Below are positions 25,601 to 37,514 of a stretch of 64,000 bases of DNA, in pieces. Origin of the DNA: Varroa destructor (Eukaryota; Arthropoda; Arachnida; Mesostigmata; Varroidae). The stretch's first letter is position 1. Each line of letters begins with the position of its first letter. A program made the translations under genes and the position numbers. The notes beneath the pieces are model-generated. The model was not told where the DNA came from, ran no database searches, and was given only the letters and a program-made list of their open reading frames with translations. The stretch lies in NCBI RefSeq assembly GCF_002443255.2, contig NW_019211456.1:36587042-36651041 (forward strand), given 5' to 3'.

Positions 25601-28600
25601 ACACAAAAAAGAAAAAAACATACGTGAAATTTTCATTGTCTAACCTACCTTGACATGTATAGCGTCAATTTCGGTTGAATGAACCTAAATAATAATCTGC
25701 TAGTGAATTAAGAACATGTTATACTTGTTTGCTTGTTGTTTGGTAGACTTGTTGCATTTGAATAAGCTCGAAGTTGTTTTTAGTTGGGGCAGTTTCAAGT
25801 GTATCAGATGCCCCTATGTTCCCATCCGATTCGTTGCTAATCGTTACTGGCCTTCTATCTCGCATATGCTCTCCAAAGTGACTGATAGTCATAATTTTAT
25901 GTATATAGCATATCGCCAGCCAGGTATGAACGAGCGTGGCCATCTTTATGGTGTGCATGTGTGTGTACTTTGGTTAGCGCACGGTGGTGTGCTGATTTCC
26001 CAGTTTTAAGAGGGACATCTGCCATTCCGCCCCCGAGAGTGTAGGAGAGACAGGGTTTTCGGCCTCGAACAGACGAGCCCCGACCGAGCCGAAGACCTGA
26101 CAAGACGCTGTGGGAACCAAACATCAGCCGAGACAGCATCAAGCCGAGCGACTCCAGTCAGTTCGTTGTCATCGGCGGCAGCAATCCCCGACTCTCCTAG
26201 TCGCACCATCGTTCGCCACTGTTACTCCGGCCGGCATACAGGTCCGGCTGCTGCAACGAGAAGGAAGGAAGGAAGGAGCGTACACACAGGCCGTCACACG
26301 CAGGCCGTCCATCCATCCATACATAGTACCATAGAGAAAACTACTTATACGACCTTTACTAGTAGTAATATACTATTGCCGCTAGTGAGCGACTGGCCAG
26401 ATGCCACCGGAGCTCTAGCACCTGGCGCTCGCTGGCGAACAACGGAGTGACGGCCAGGCAGTGACTGGTATCCGCCTGCTGTTGTTGCTGGAGTACCTCG
26501 AAACGCTGGCAACTTCTACGGCTGGCGTGGCCGCCTGGTTATCGCGCAACGACACCGATGGACGGGACAACTGTTCGTCGCGACCGTCTGCGTGCTGTTG
26601 GTGCCGCTGTTGCTATTGTTTCTACGCTGGTTATAAAACGACCGCCAGCAGCAGCACACGTAAAAACGTCGCTTTTCGTGATCTTTCCTTAATTTTCTTA
26701 CTGGAACAATATTGGCGCTTACAAAAGTCACTGGTAGTACGGTAACCGTGATGGTGGTAAAAGATGGACAAAACGGCTCACGTTGTTCGCGCCGGACCTG
26801 CTAGCTGCTTCAAATTGCCATTGTTGTCCTGGGTAAGGTGACACCGCGTCGCGGTTCTCTCTTAGCCATACTCGATTCAAACAGACTACAGGGACCTGAG
26901 TCCAACAAGTAAATGGCAACAACCAGCTAACTAGACGACAAGTAAACCATTTACACAGGTATCTATTCATCCGGCGTACTCGAATGACAAGATATACAGC
27001 GAGAAAAAAAAAGATAAACGCGTTCCAATCAACTAGCCAATGATGATTAAGTCACGTTACACACCAATGGCAATGATAGCATTATCCTATCTTCGGTTTT
27101 TTGTTATTTTTGGATACACTGTTGCTTTAGCAGACGTGTTGAGGCCAATCCAGTTATGTTTTTGCCTGTGGCCTGTACTATAGAACAAACGAAAACGTAG
27201 ATAAAGGATAGAGCTAAACGTTACGACTCTAATTCACTGACAAATTGATTGTTCAACTTTGGCAAACAACACCGGCGGTAGAAGGGTGGTATTAACACGC
27301 TAATAGTAGAAGTAAAACAAGCGTCTTCTTGCGTATTCGAGCAGCTGCCCCGTCATAAGCAGATGTTCACGACGCTGCTCATCGCTTCGAAATTGGGCGC
27401 CTTGTTGTTGCAGAATTGTCGAATTTTCAATGACTGCTCCTGACGCGGCCATCATCGGAAATTTTTCATTTATTAAGCCACCAAAGCGATAGATGATTAC
27501 CAGGCCTTTTTATTGTCAGCACATAGTGTAAGGGTGATCATCTCAGGAGTAACTAGGTAAACTAGTTAATAGAAACTGTTGAGGCACAAAGACGAAAAGA
27601 CGCTGGGAAACCTCACGTAGGAGGATCCGCGGCGAGTGATGTTGCCGAGGCGACATAACCGTTTGTGGGCTGAACTTGCAGACGTGGTCAGAAATTGCTC
27701 GATACGAAGTGATAGTTTAAGCAGTCATAAGGTAGTACCCCTATTTCGGACATTGAAGTTAAGTAGGAAAGAATAGCGATGATGGAGAGCGGCTTCCGGC
27801 TAGATCGCTGTAGGGCCTGTGTCCTTTGGTGCTGCTGCTGGCTCTGCCGCTTCTGCTCGACCTTGGTACTACGTTCAGCGGAAGCTTGGCTCAACCCGTC
27901 ATGCAACTGTGCAGAGCCTCGAATATATCTCAGGTCGCTACTACCATCACTCAAACCGGATAAATCTACAGCTGAGAATGACATGAATTGCCTATGTATA
28001 CAACAGTTGTTGCAATTATTGCAGTATTCTCGTAAAGAACGTACGAGGAGAGGCTGGAGCAGCAGCAGCAGCTGGAAGTTCAAGTTGAGAAACGGGGTTA
28101 CGTCTAGCGGTCGACGTTAAATTGAGTTGTATATCTTTGCAATAGATAGATACACAACTGTTATCACAAAATGATAACTTGAGTGTTTTACAGGTGAGTG
28201 AAAAATCATCAACCGTGGCGGACTCAACTCGTGGGCTTTTCCACCTAAATTTGATCTTACTGATGATAATCTCGGCAAGTAGATTCATGTTTTCCATTTC
28301 AGTTCCTCTGGCTTGACTCCGTACCATTTTAACCGTCTGATTAGCTCACTATCGTTGCTATATATTACATTCTACCGCTGCTTCTCTAAACACAAGAGCC
28401 ATGGTAGACCCGGGCCGTTACGGCCGAGATACATGGTGAGAAAACAGAAATTAACTTAGTAAACTTCAGAACAGTAGTGAACGCTAAATGAACTTCGGCG
28501 GTAGCAAACCTCACACGTGGTAGCTACGATCACTGAAGCTGCCAGCAATGAAGTTAGCAACGAGCCGAGAAAGCAACCAGTTAACATTAGACAAAACAAG

Positions 28601-29629
28601 CAGAATCCGACAGCATCCGATCTGAACCACCACCGTGCGTTAGCCACACAGCCATCACAAGTCGTGTCCGACTGTGGGAACCTCCGCGACCCCCGACGGT
28701 GGCAACAGTGGTCATGTCTATCTTGACAGCAGTGACATTTTCGCGCACAGAAACATCTTCACTGCGACAGGTAGCATCGGTCCCTAGTCGCTCCACTGCT
28801 ACCAGCTATAAGCGAGCGATGACGCCACGCACCGAAATATCAGGCAGTCGCTTGGTGGGCCGGTAAGGAAAGGTGTCCGCCGTGCAATGGATCAACAAAG
28901 GAATAGTCGAGAAAGCACAACGTTTAAGAAGATAATGCGATAAGCTCTCGTGCATTCGACGTTGTTCGGCGGTCCGAACGTGGGGACGGACAAAGATGCC
29001 ACGTACGTACGCGCGGTTCTAGCCAGTAGCTGGGAAGCAGTGAGAGCTGGCTATCTCATCGGTGTTATATCTATGTGTGTCCGTCGGCAGGTCGTTGTAT
29101 CTACCCTATTATTGCTCGTGGTATCCAGGCAAAATCAGATGATAAGACTATCGCGTTGTTACGATCGTTTAATGATGCCACTCCCCATTTCGGTCGTCGG
29201 TCGGATCGTTACTTGGCTGATTATCTCCTGTACTAGTTGTGGAAAATGATACAGATTCGCCGTCTCCGTCATCTTTGATATAGCCTTCATGACGACGCCA
29301 TATTAAAATTGGTTGCCTTAATTATTTCGTTTTGTGTGCGCTTGTGTATATGTCAATATACTGCAGACATAACTAGTATGAAGTGTAGGTAGTAAGATAT
29401 ACCGTGGCCTAGTGACGAGCTGAACAACAAAACAGAGATAAACAAAACGAGCAGAAGTGTCAGAAAGTATGGTTTGTCTTCTGCGTTGTTCAATCACACC
29501 GCGCATATGCAATATATATATATACAAGTACGTAAAAATGAATGCCGTAGGTATTCTTACTTGTAGAAAGCTGGCGGTGACGAAGATCACAGCAGATAAG
29601 CAACCGACAACACTAGGTATGGTCATCAT
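20753..29629 (-). CDS. Delta: Delta, Notch ligand (four coding exons, complete)
   Basis: Join on the minus strand: 29629-29561, 25577-25446, 23498-23105, 22629-20753, giving 69+132+394+1877 = 2472 bases, or 823 residues plus TAG. The product is a single-pass membrane ligand that binds and activates Notch on neighbouring cells, as in lateral inhibition and boundary formation. Domains in order: signal peptide about 1-27; MNNL about 28-110; DSL 154-196 with six cysteines; two atypical EGF repeats of DOS type 201-257; seven ordinary EGF repeats 264-531; juxtamembrane stalk where ADAM cleavage would fall; membrane span about 561-582; lysine-containing cytoplasmic tail 583-823. Nine EGF repeats and this length match insect Delta. 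It lacks the cysteine-rich region that marks Serrate/Jagged, so Delta is preferred. N-glycosylation sequons occur at N39, N67, N320, N341 and N454. The exon joins are inferred from splice signals, phase and family similarity, not from transcripts. Confidence 0.93.
22630..23104 (-). other. Delta intron 3 (475 bp)
   Basis: The intron splits codon 199 after its first base, between the DSL domain and EGF1. The donor is GTAAGTAT, and the acceptor TTTTTGCCTTGCAG has a good pyrimidine tract. It contains a CAT/ATG-type trinucleotide run around 23029-23052 and a purine-rich stretch near 22915-22975 (plus strand). No coding signal. Confidence 0.93.
23105..23498 (-). CDS. Delta: Delta coding exon 3: C-terminal MNNL and DSL domain
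   Basis: This exon encodes residues 68-198 plus the first base of codon 199. The acceptor is TTATTGCAG|ATG and the donor AAAC|GTAAGT. It begins M-T-C-T-Y-G, which continues exon 2 exactly as the conserved C-T-Y-G of Delta proteins. F-G-W-P-G-T-F at 97-103 is the MNNL signature. The DSL domain has its six cysteines at 154, 163, 167, 179, 187 and 196, with H-Y-Y-G, C-R-P-R-N-D, F-G-H-Y and G-W-A-G-E-Y-C motifs. This is the face that binds Notch EGF11-12. The split codon 199 reads CCG (Pro) across intron 3, giving C-D-K-P-V-C-R-P-G-C, which matches the family. The hydrophobic run that the reading frame shows beyond the donor is intronic and is not part of the protein. Confidence 0.95.
23499..25445 (-). 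other. Delta intron 2 (1947 bp)
   Basis: The intron interrupts the MNNL coding sequence at phase 0, with donor GTAAGTAT and acceptor TTATTGCAG. The plus strand is strongly purine-biased at about 24350-24540 and again at about 24700-24900 and 25140-25330, so the Delta pre-mRNA is pyrimidine-rich there. A possible cryptic exon with a hydrophobic reading frame lies at 24156-24346 (see findings). Nothing else recognised. Confidence 0.9.
25446..25577 (-). CDS. Delta: Delta coding exon 2: N-terminal half of MNNL domain
   Basis: This exon encodes 44 residues (24-67) between acceptor ATTTACAG|AGC and donor AAC|GTAAGT, both phase 0. It opens with S-G-V-F-Q-L-K-V, the standard start of the DSL-ligand MNNL (C2-like) domain, and contains R-I-C-W-S-H-F-Q, equivalent to the R-V-C-L-K-H-Y-Q of other Deltas. 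The stretch between these motifs is short and has no cysteines, although this loop normally carries four. The exon is continuous in the genome, so the short loop is not a missed exon inside the motif. The join to exon 3 creates N67-M-T, an N-glycosylation sequon. Confidence 0.9.
25578..29560 (-). other. Delta intron 1 (3983 bp)
   Basis: The intron lies between the signal-peptide exon and the MNNL exon, with donor GTAAGAAT and acceptor TTTACAG. I see no recognisable nested gene. It contains an AAGG repeat near 26261-26277 and scattered CAG/CTG-rich runs. Two TGTGGGAA motifs, near 26109 and 28673, fit the loose CSL/Su(H) consensus, but that many are expected by chance. Confidence 0.8.
29561..29629 (-). 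CDS. Delta: Delta coding exon 1: start codon and signal peptide
   Basis: This exon encodes 23 residues: two methionines in tandem, then a hydrophobic core (residues 6-22) ending FLQ. The donor is CAA|GTAAGAAT at phase 0, which matches the phase-0 acceptor of the next exon. Joining the two gives A-I-A at residues 25-27 followed by S-G-V-F, a plausible signal peptidase site directly before the MNNL domain. The first ATG (29629-29627) has A at -3; the second ATG (29626-29624) is an alternative start. The frame stays open upstream through the (TA)n tract but contains no earlier ATG. I searched the minus strand upstream of exon 2 for a hydrophobic start with a phase-0 donor, and this was the only fitting candidate between about 25.6 and 30.9 kb. 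A non-coding leader exon further upstream remains possible. Confidence 0.8.
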
Positions 29630-29666
29630 TTTGAGCGCGAGATACCGTTCGGTGACGATAACCAGA

Positions 29667-29673
<7 letters not shown>

Positions 29674-29708
<35 letters not shown>

Positions 29709-29734
29709 GTATATGTATATGTATATATATATAT
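29674..29734. repeat. (TA)n / (TATATG)n microsatellite just upstream of the Delta start codon
   Basis: A run of about 27 bases of alternating TA is followed by four TATATG-like units and another TA run. Its near edge is 45 bases upstream of the Delta ATG, so it lies in the 5' leader, in a leader intron or at the core promoter. The tract is seen directly; its effect is unknown. Confidence 0.95.
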
Positions 29735-30404
29735 TATACTCGCATACGAATAGGGGGAGGTTAAAGTCCTCAATTCGCGCAGTCACCACATAGCACGGCA
29801 GGGCATGGTCCTCATGACGTTCAAAATATCCAAGAGTAATAAGGGTCACGTTCACAAGGCGTTGCGCTAACAGAACTGAACAAACATTCACGCACACACA
29901 TTTGTCGATGTACTGTTTTGCTCTATGTACATAGGTAGACACGCAGGCTGACTGCGCACGTAGAATGAATGCATATATCCTTTGTGGCACACACGGTGAT
30001 TAGCAGGTTTTTTTCGATGACTACAGTTACTAGTGATACTACAATGACGAAGGCGGCAACGACAAGCTGTTACAGCTACCGTTGTTATTATGGTTTGCTT
30101 CTGTTTCAACACGAGACGCGACTATCTCCCGCGTGGTCTTGGTACGAACTGACACCAGAGCGGCCCGTGCCAGCTGAAGTCTACCGGGGCACTCTGGAGA
30201 GGAGGAAATACAAACAGGCGCGGGCTGGCTCACGGAGTCCACACAACCGACAGAGACTACGCACACATCGCATACATTCAGGCAGAAGCAAGCGGACGGA
30301 GCCGTCACACAGTCGTTCATTCGCGTACCGGCGCTCACTCACTCACACAGCCGGAGCAACAGCAGCCGCCTGCCATAGACAGAACAGCAACTAAAGGAGC
30401 ACCA

Positions 30405-30428
30405 GCGGCGGCGGCGGCGGCGGCGGCG
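30405..30428. repeat. (GCG)8 trinucleotide repeat in a GC-rich patch
   Basis: Eight GCG units on the plus strand within a locally GC-rich region (about 30340-30620), roughly 0.8 kb upstream of the Delta start codon. It could be part of the Delta promoter or a leader exon, but no splice link is shown. Confidence 0.95.
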
Positions 30429-33400
30429 ACACCAGGCGAACCAACGAAGCAGCAACCAGCCAACCCGTAAGCTCCTCGAGCGCCAAGCCGCGGCCCCATT
30501 GACGCCCATAGAATAGAACCGGTGGGGAGCGAACGACACCAGCGCCAGGAGCTCACAGCGGAGAGGAGGAACACCAGATGGCGGCCAGCTTGGAAAGCAG
30601 ATGGCCGGTAGTGATGGTGGGTGTTTGGCGGCGTTGGTGCTCGCCGCGCTGCTGCTGATGGCGCCGACGACTCCGCTGATGTTTCTACGACGACTATAGG
30701 ATATTAGAGAATAGGGCAGAACCGCGATTACGACGATGATGATGCTGATGATGCTGGGGATGGTGGCTATAATAGTTCGTCGTAGAGGTAGCAATACTAG
30801 CCGATAACGCCGTAAGCGCCCATAGTACCTATCTTTATGTATGTGATGCTTATGAAGCATAGGGTGCTCAGATAGATAGAGAATCTATAGATACAGAGAC
30901 AAAAGAAGGCAGGAAGAGGCAGAAGGAGAGTCGAAGAACCAGTACCCAAGAAAAGTGTAGCTTTATATCTGTTATAGTGACACTATTGTATAATACTATA
31001 ATACGGTAAATGGGCAAGATAGCGCCAGCGCCGGTGCAGCAGACAGGGCGTAGAGGGTGCGACTATACTATTGATACGACCGCATTATTGATGGAACATG
31101 GAAGTCATTAAGGTACGCTCTCACGCATAGATGTACCAATTTCTTGCAGAAGAACATAGCCGAAGGAACTAATCCAGCCGAAGCCCAGAGTAGCGGCTAG
31201 CGTCGACATAAGGACTCTTAGCGAAGAAGTAGCGGCAGAAGAGGCTGAAGTTGAATTTCTAAGTTAAATTCAAACTCTGGCTGGTCGCCGAGAGGAGAAA
31301 GCCTCCAGGCAAAATCGACCATTGAGACAACCGACACACTAACTACGACGAGGACGACGACGGAGCTGACACATATACCACAATAGTCAATACTTATTGT
31401 GGCTACTTGTTGAACTAACCAGATCAACCGCCCCACGTGGGGTTCTTTTAGGTGGACGAACGGATCTCGTCGAGGGGTTCACTGCAGGAAACGATAACGA
31501 GTGAGGGTTCATAATGCAAGTCGTCACTGCTGCAGCTCGCGCAGTTGTACAAATGGCGACAGTCTCGACGATGAGTGCCGAGTGAGTAATCAGGAGAAGT
31601 GTACTGGTGACTCGAAGCCAAGGGTTGGCGAAACAGACGGAACAACAGGCAGACAGACCAGATCAGGGTAGGTTGTAGCGCTCAGATCAGTGGACACATA
31701 GTGCGTTTTCGAACAGGCATGGGGTAGCATCACGATATTCTGTATGGCGGCTGGCAACGACTCTAACCTGAGAAACGACGTCTAGAAGAAGTTCGAAGAG
31801 AATCTGACCATTTGTGATTTGAGTGAACAGATGCACAATGATAAAGGCGATGACTACGACGCCCCCGCGGGGGCGCGGGAGGAGGGTGAAGGGGCAAAGC
31901 CTAATAGTAACAGTCCAGAAGCTGGTGGTCGCCAGACGGTCCAGAAGGTGCGGTAGAGGATAACAAAGTTGAGAAAGGCCAGTGCTGCAGCAATCATAAC
32001 TCATTGCGCGCGATCACCCACTCATTTCAAATGTTAGATACGGCGCAGCGGTCGAGAGCGCGCGAGTCGCCCAGCGCTTGGCGTTGTTTCCGCCGAACCT
32101 TGGCGCGGATGCGCGCCAAAAGTTGTACAACGTTGGGTGGAATCATGTTTGGATAATAAGCTAAGCTACGGCAGGTTTCTAGAACTATTGTGTACTAGGT
32201 ATCTGCAGTCGGTTCCTAGCACTCCACAAATATTATTGCCCATTAAAAACAGACTGGTGTATAGGTGTTTTAAGTTCTGCAACAATAATGACGAAAACAA
32301 ATCATACCAGAACACGTATAATATATTTTACAAAACTTCAGCCTTGCGAGTACCTGACTATTTCGCGCAAGGTGTAACGTACATACATCAATGTCGAAAT
32401 TGAAAATAAGAGAGGTCTAATTACCTTTTTCTGGGGGCAAATCGTCATAGTTCTCTGTGTGGATAGTAGTGTGTAGTAGAACATAGTGTGAAATCAGACG
32501 GTAGCATGTAAATGTGCATAGCATACGGATCTGATACAAATGTATACTCAGCTCCTTCAAAGTTTAACAAACAAATGCAAAATACCGAGTGGAAATGAAT
32601 GCCCTGAGATACGGCGAAAAACATTAGTTTCGTAAAATGGTTCGCTGTCTGACAATGACTACGTACTTATTAATTCGGGGTAGCCCAAATGCAGTTGCCC
32701 GAAGTAAGCTATTCTACCCAGTCTTCTGTCTTCGTGAGGTCAGCCACGGGTGGGCACTGCTATCCCATCGAAGTAGCGGCACCGCAGCCATTTCATTCAA
32801 TGTTCAATTCTACTAATTGCTCTGGTAGCCATTGTGCCCCTGTCACTCTTAGATTGCGATAGTGCGATGACTGAGAAAGCTAAACATACCAGGAGTAGAA
32901 TTAGAGTCTGATGGAAATCAATAAGCACCTACGAATTCTTTCCGTGAATAAGCGTAGTAGCGTAGTGAGGGTTTGATTTTATCGGTGAGTTGTTGAGCTT
33001 CGCTTTTTGGTTGATCATTACAACAATCAACCTCGTTCCTTTTCTTAGATTTCCTACATAACAGCAGTACCGGTAACCGAAAGATGTGTAAATAGCGAGT
33101 GTTAGTTTTCTAACCACCCCGATCACGAGAGAGTTTAATGGGTTTGCTTGCCTTAAGTTGCTAGCTGGGGCGAATAAGCGAGCCTTCTCCACAGAGGATA
33201 CGCAGTCGCCCCGGGCCGGCACTTTGAGACTACAACGCTGGGCAGTCACATCAGAAACGCCAGTCTTATCGTGAACATCAGCAACAACGAACACCTCATC
33301 CGCGCCCCATGCCACACCTTTGGTGTAGGCGGTAGGAGTCTTCGTCTTCTTTTAGATGCTTTTGCATAGAACAAAACGCGTACATGAGGTCGAAAAGCGG

Positions 33401-34065
33401 AAAGGGGCAGGCTAAAGGGTGAACACCAAACAAAGACGGCACCAATTATTGATTCCCAAAACACCCCTGCCGTTACCGATCGACGACGGAGTTAGTTGAA
33501 GATTGGCCTGCAGGCGTTCGGATCCACAGGCTTTTAACTCGGTCATCCGGCCCAATAGTCAGTAGTATAAACTTAGCAGATTGATGTATCACACTGAGTC
33601 TGCAGCCGGAGACGCTGCGCAGCTAGGATGAAAAACGGAAGTTAGAAAGCCAAGTCGTCAGGTCATCAGTTAGAGACGTGTGGGCGGGTCAACTTGTGTG
33701 CTTCCTCGACGTTTGCTCCGTTCATCCAGTGACGTCGCTGGTGTGTAAGACCCGCTCATCGCTAAATGTTAACCTTCGTCCCACAATTCGAAGCGGTGAA
33801 AAATAATGGATGGAAGGGACTGGAATTGCCGGCTCTTCGCAGTTGCGTTACGATCTGATACAAATCCTGCAAATCACTGTTGCGCTACTACGGCAGGACC
33901 TATGCTACGCTCAAAGAGTACTCTCCCATTGAGCAGATGATATCGAGTAATATCCTCGTAAATTAAATAAGTATGCGGGAGGAGGTTGTGTGGAAACACT
34001 GACTACCTAGATGTGTTTTTCGCTTAATGCTGTTCACTACAAGGCCTAGCTATTGGAGTAATAAC

Positions 34066-34082
34066 GTAGTAGTAGTAGTAGT
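34066..34082. repeat. (GTA)n trinucleotide repeat
   Basis: Between five and six GTA units on the plus strand. No gene recognised around it. Confidence 0.9.
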
Positions 34083-36965
34083 GGCTATGTTTTGGCGGGC
34101 GTCTGCATACGATTGCCGAGTTGTCGATCAGCATCGGAAAGGGGAATTTAGGGTTCGGCTGGGGTAGGGGAAGTTTGCGTTAGCATTCCAGTAACCATAA
34201 CCATACCGGTCTGCGACGGTCGTCGCGGAATAAACAGCATACTTGAGACGCCGACTAACGAATCGGCCGAGTGGACACATACGGAATACATCTCGCTGCC
34301 GCTATAGACAGCGGCAGCAGCAGCAGATGTGGCCGGACAAGGATCTCTGACCTGACGCTGATGGGGCCAAGTAAGATGACTTTTTACTGGCGGCGAACAA
34401 GAAACATTGCCTGTAGCTCCTCGACAGGCCCTACGATGCGACACGGCCAGCTAGAGGCTACTAGTGTTAGGCTTGGCATGCCTGTGGTAGTACGATAATC
34501 CTTGATGTCGGGTAGGAAGTAAGACAAAGCGCAGCAATGCTGGTAGAGAGTGTAAAGAAATAGACAGGCTGTCATGTCGAGGGTGGTCGATTGCGGTAAG
34601 GTCAAGGCGCCAAGGCAAGGTAATGACACTACTGGGGGGTGGTAATACCGCTGTTGGTAGTACTGATGTTGGTTTTTGTGGCAGGAAGTCTCGAGCCAAA
34701 AAAACAGAGAGGCGAAGCTAAAAAAAACAAGGCGGAAAGTTCCAGACGACTCAGTGTCTGCGAACTCACCATTGCAGCTAGATCGGACTACAAAATTGGG
34801 CGGAATTTATGGAAGAAGACGACTCAGAGGTCGATGTTCTGGGAGGCACTCAGACGGATCGTCCACAACTAGCCTTACTATTATTCCTATAAAGTCGAGG
34901 CACTGATTACTAACGAAGCTACTCCGCGTCTACTTAGCGCACGCATCGATAAATAAGACGGTTACTTCTTGTCGTTGTAGTTCTGCTCGACCTGATCTTA
35001 TAACGGAGGAAAGTTAAGAGCGCTTCACCTAAAGCTCACTGGGTTATTGGTCTTCCTGCGTATAAGTACATCTTGGACTCCTGAAGGCGGATATGTTCAA
35101 TGATTCTACCATTTAGTTCCATACCGCTGAGATCGTGAGATTCGGCCATAGAGCGAAAACCCAGTTTGGGGCTGAGTAGATCGTGAGTCGGTTGCCTGCT
35201 TAAATTGGGTCGGCAGAGACTACGAATTCGTCCGCTAAAGGATATTTTGAAGCATAACATTCAAATTTATCACAGAGATCCGAACCCATCGCAGAGGAAG
35301 CTTTCTATTTCTACACTGAAGGATCACGATCATATTACATCAAACTTCACGGAGGAAACTTAACACTTCTACAAGATGGCAACGTCAAGCTAGCAACAGC
35401 TGTCTAAAGAATATTGGAATGATGCCTATCGGTTGTTATTTAGGAGATGAATGAGATCACTACCTACGTTTGTCTTGTAATGTTTATGTTTATAATGCAA
35501 CAATCGGTAGGTGTCGTTCATCTTCTCTATGGCCTATTTATGTGACAGACAGTATATTTATCAAACTGATATTTGGCCACAGTAAAACGATCGAGTTTTG
35601 TTGGTGTACGATCTTCATCTTGAATACCATATTGCGCGGCACGTAACTTTGGACCAGAGCGAATTTGGTCGATCAAGAGGTGCGTGTTAAATGAATCACA
35701 CACTGGATGTTCACCGAATAGTTCCAAGCTATATTTTTCTTATGTTTTGGTGCTGTCTTTGTCCTGTCAAATGTTATTTTGTCATTTCAGGCGGAGTGAT
35801 GTTCCAGTGGCCTTATAATCGATGTGGCCTTCGCCAATCACACATGTAAACGGCCTAACAGCACTGAGGGAAAACTTACGATTAGAACTTCTTCGAATGT
35901 AAGTGAAGCTGGTAAACGAGAGACCTTACACAACCATTAGAAGCACAGTATACGCCTTTATCACCAAACACTCATTTTATATCAACGCTTATTGCAAATG
36001 CTTCACATAATAGTTACACAACTATTACGTATACCGAAAATTCATAATTTCCTTGTAACTGTTACGTAAGTGCTAAATAAGTTTGAAACAAATTGTATAC
36101 CACTATTGCATATAATCTGTAACCATAGAAACGCTCGCATTGCAAATGTTATTAGCATTTGTTCCTAGGAAAATATTTACAGATCCTTTTCGCTGGTTGT
36201 TCTTGTAATCACCTCGATCGCTATCACCCTTTGAACTATACGATGGAACGCGTGTAGCCGATCAGTTTTATTTGCCGCTTCTGCAGTTTTTCCGACGGCG
36301 TCCACATACAGTACAGGTTGCATTGGTTGTGACTCAGTTTCCATCTACGTGGAGGTATATGAATACACTATTTTCTAATGGGCAGTCCAGTAACAAATAA
36401 GAAAGGCAGCGGGAAAGGAGGTGCTGGGGGTCAGGTGCTAACTCAGAGAAGAACACGACGCAAAAACGTCGCAAAAGACCACTCACCATGTTAGACAGAC
36501 GGATAGGTACGGACAGAAGAAGCAGAGCGAGTAATGATGGTATTCATGCATTTGCATCGTTTTAGGATTGAGTGTGATAGAACAGAATGCCGAATTGGAA
36601 CTGAACCCCACGTTTTAGAGCGGATGCTCGTTGCTGGGCTGGGATTTAAGGGAACCGAACAGGATGCACTTGGCAGTCGGTTTGTTCGGCCGAAGATATG
36701 TTTATCTGCCATGTTTTCGAGTATAGCCCTAGAATAAGATTAAGCTGGGCAACGGAGTGCGCGCATTATTATTGATGGCACAGCCCACCGTAAATGACAG
36801 GCGACCCCTGTAAAGAAGAGCAAAAATAACAGAATTCAAACAAGCTCAAGGTCATCGAGGGTCGACTCTACTACCAGCCCGCTGCTACTGTCTCAGCTTT
36901 GGCTAGGGCTTGTTCCGCTTATGCTGTGGCCGCTGCTCAAAATATTATAACTGTTTGTGGTATTG

Positions 36966-37514
36966 ATGCTACCAGTGCGACGGGATTCCTATAGGGAGAC
37001 TCTACTCAGCCACTGTAATTGTAGTGAGGATGTCGTGGCTGTCAGCTCCCGGCCGCAGAGTATCCACGGAGTATCTCCACCGGCGATCGGAGGCGCACAC
37101 TCCAGGCCAAGTTCGCCGTGTCCGTCTCCTCTTTTCAGTCAATCAATTTCCACTGAAAAGCAGTCGCCGATTTCGCTGGCGGATGAATGTTGTCTGCCTG
37201 TGCAGTTGCCTGTGTGGCTGAGTGACGACGACGGTGATGATGATGACGATGACTATTTTTCTATTTTCTATTTCTCGAGTCTGTCTGTGGGTTGTGTCGA
37301 GGGTAATGGCAGCTGCCCGTGGTGCGCTGATGTTGCCGCTATGGTATTCGGATCCCCTGGGAACGGAAGTGCTGCGGATGCCAGTACACTCGTTTCACTT
37401 CCTCCGCGCGCGTTAAGGGTTAAAAAGAAAGTTGAATGTTTAAAGAGTGGCGGAATGGCAACTGTTGTTGATAGTGCGCCGAAGCTGTTGTCAGGGACAA
37501 ACTATGCCTGGTGA
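36966..37514 (+). other. Open reading frame, hypothetical, probably non-coding
   Basis: A 182-codon frame from the first true ATG at 36966 to a TGA. The product has a Ser/Pro-rich part and an Asp run encoded by a GAT/GAC repeat. No domain is recognised. The length is within what chance gives in 64 kb, and the Asp run comes from a simple repeat. Confidence 0.12.

Noticed and set aside
27688..28083. Minus-strand frame beginning with a run of leucines, considered as a signal peptide.
   Set aside because: There is no in-frame ATG between the preceding stop and the leucine run. The leucines come from a CTG repeat.
28256..28327. Minus-strand ATG frame (28327) followed by a good donor TCA|GTAAGA, considered as the Delta first exon.
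   Set aside because: It ends in phase 1 and would put exon 2 in the wrong frame. It also lacks a clear signal peptide.
28456..28647. Minus-strand hydrophobic frame considered as the Delta signal-peptide exon.
   Set aside because: Its only start is GTG, and the nearby GTGAGG donor leaves phase 1, whereas exon 2 needs phase 0. The exon at 29561-29629 fits on all counts.
25578..29560. TGTGGGAA motifs near 26109 and 28673 as Su(H)/CSL sites in Delta intron 1.
   Set aside because: The degenerate consensus YGTGRGAA is expected about eight times in 64 kb on both strands. The copies seen in and outside Delta are at chance level.
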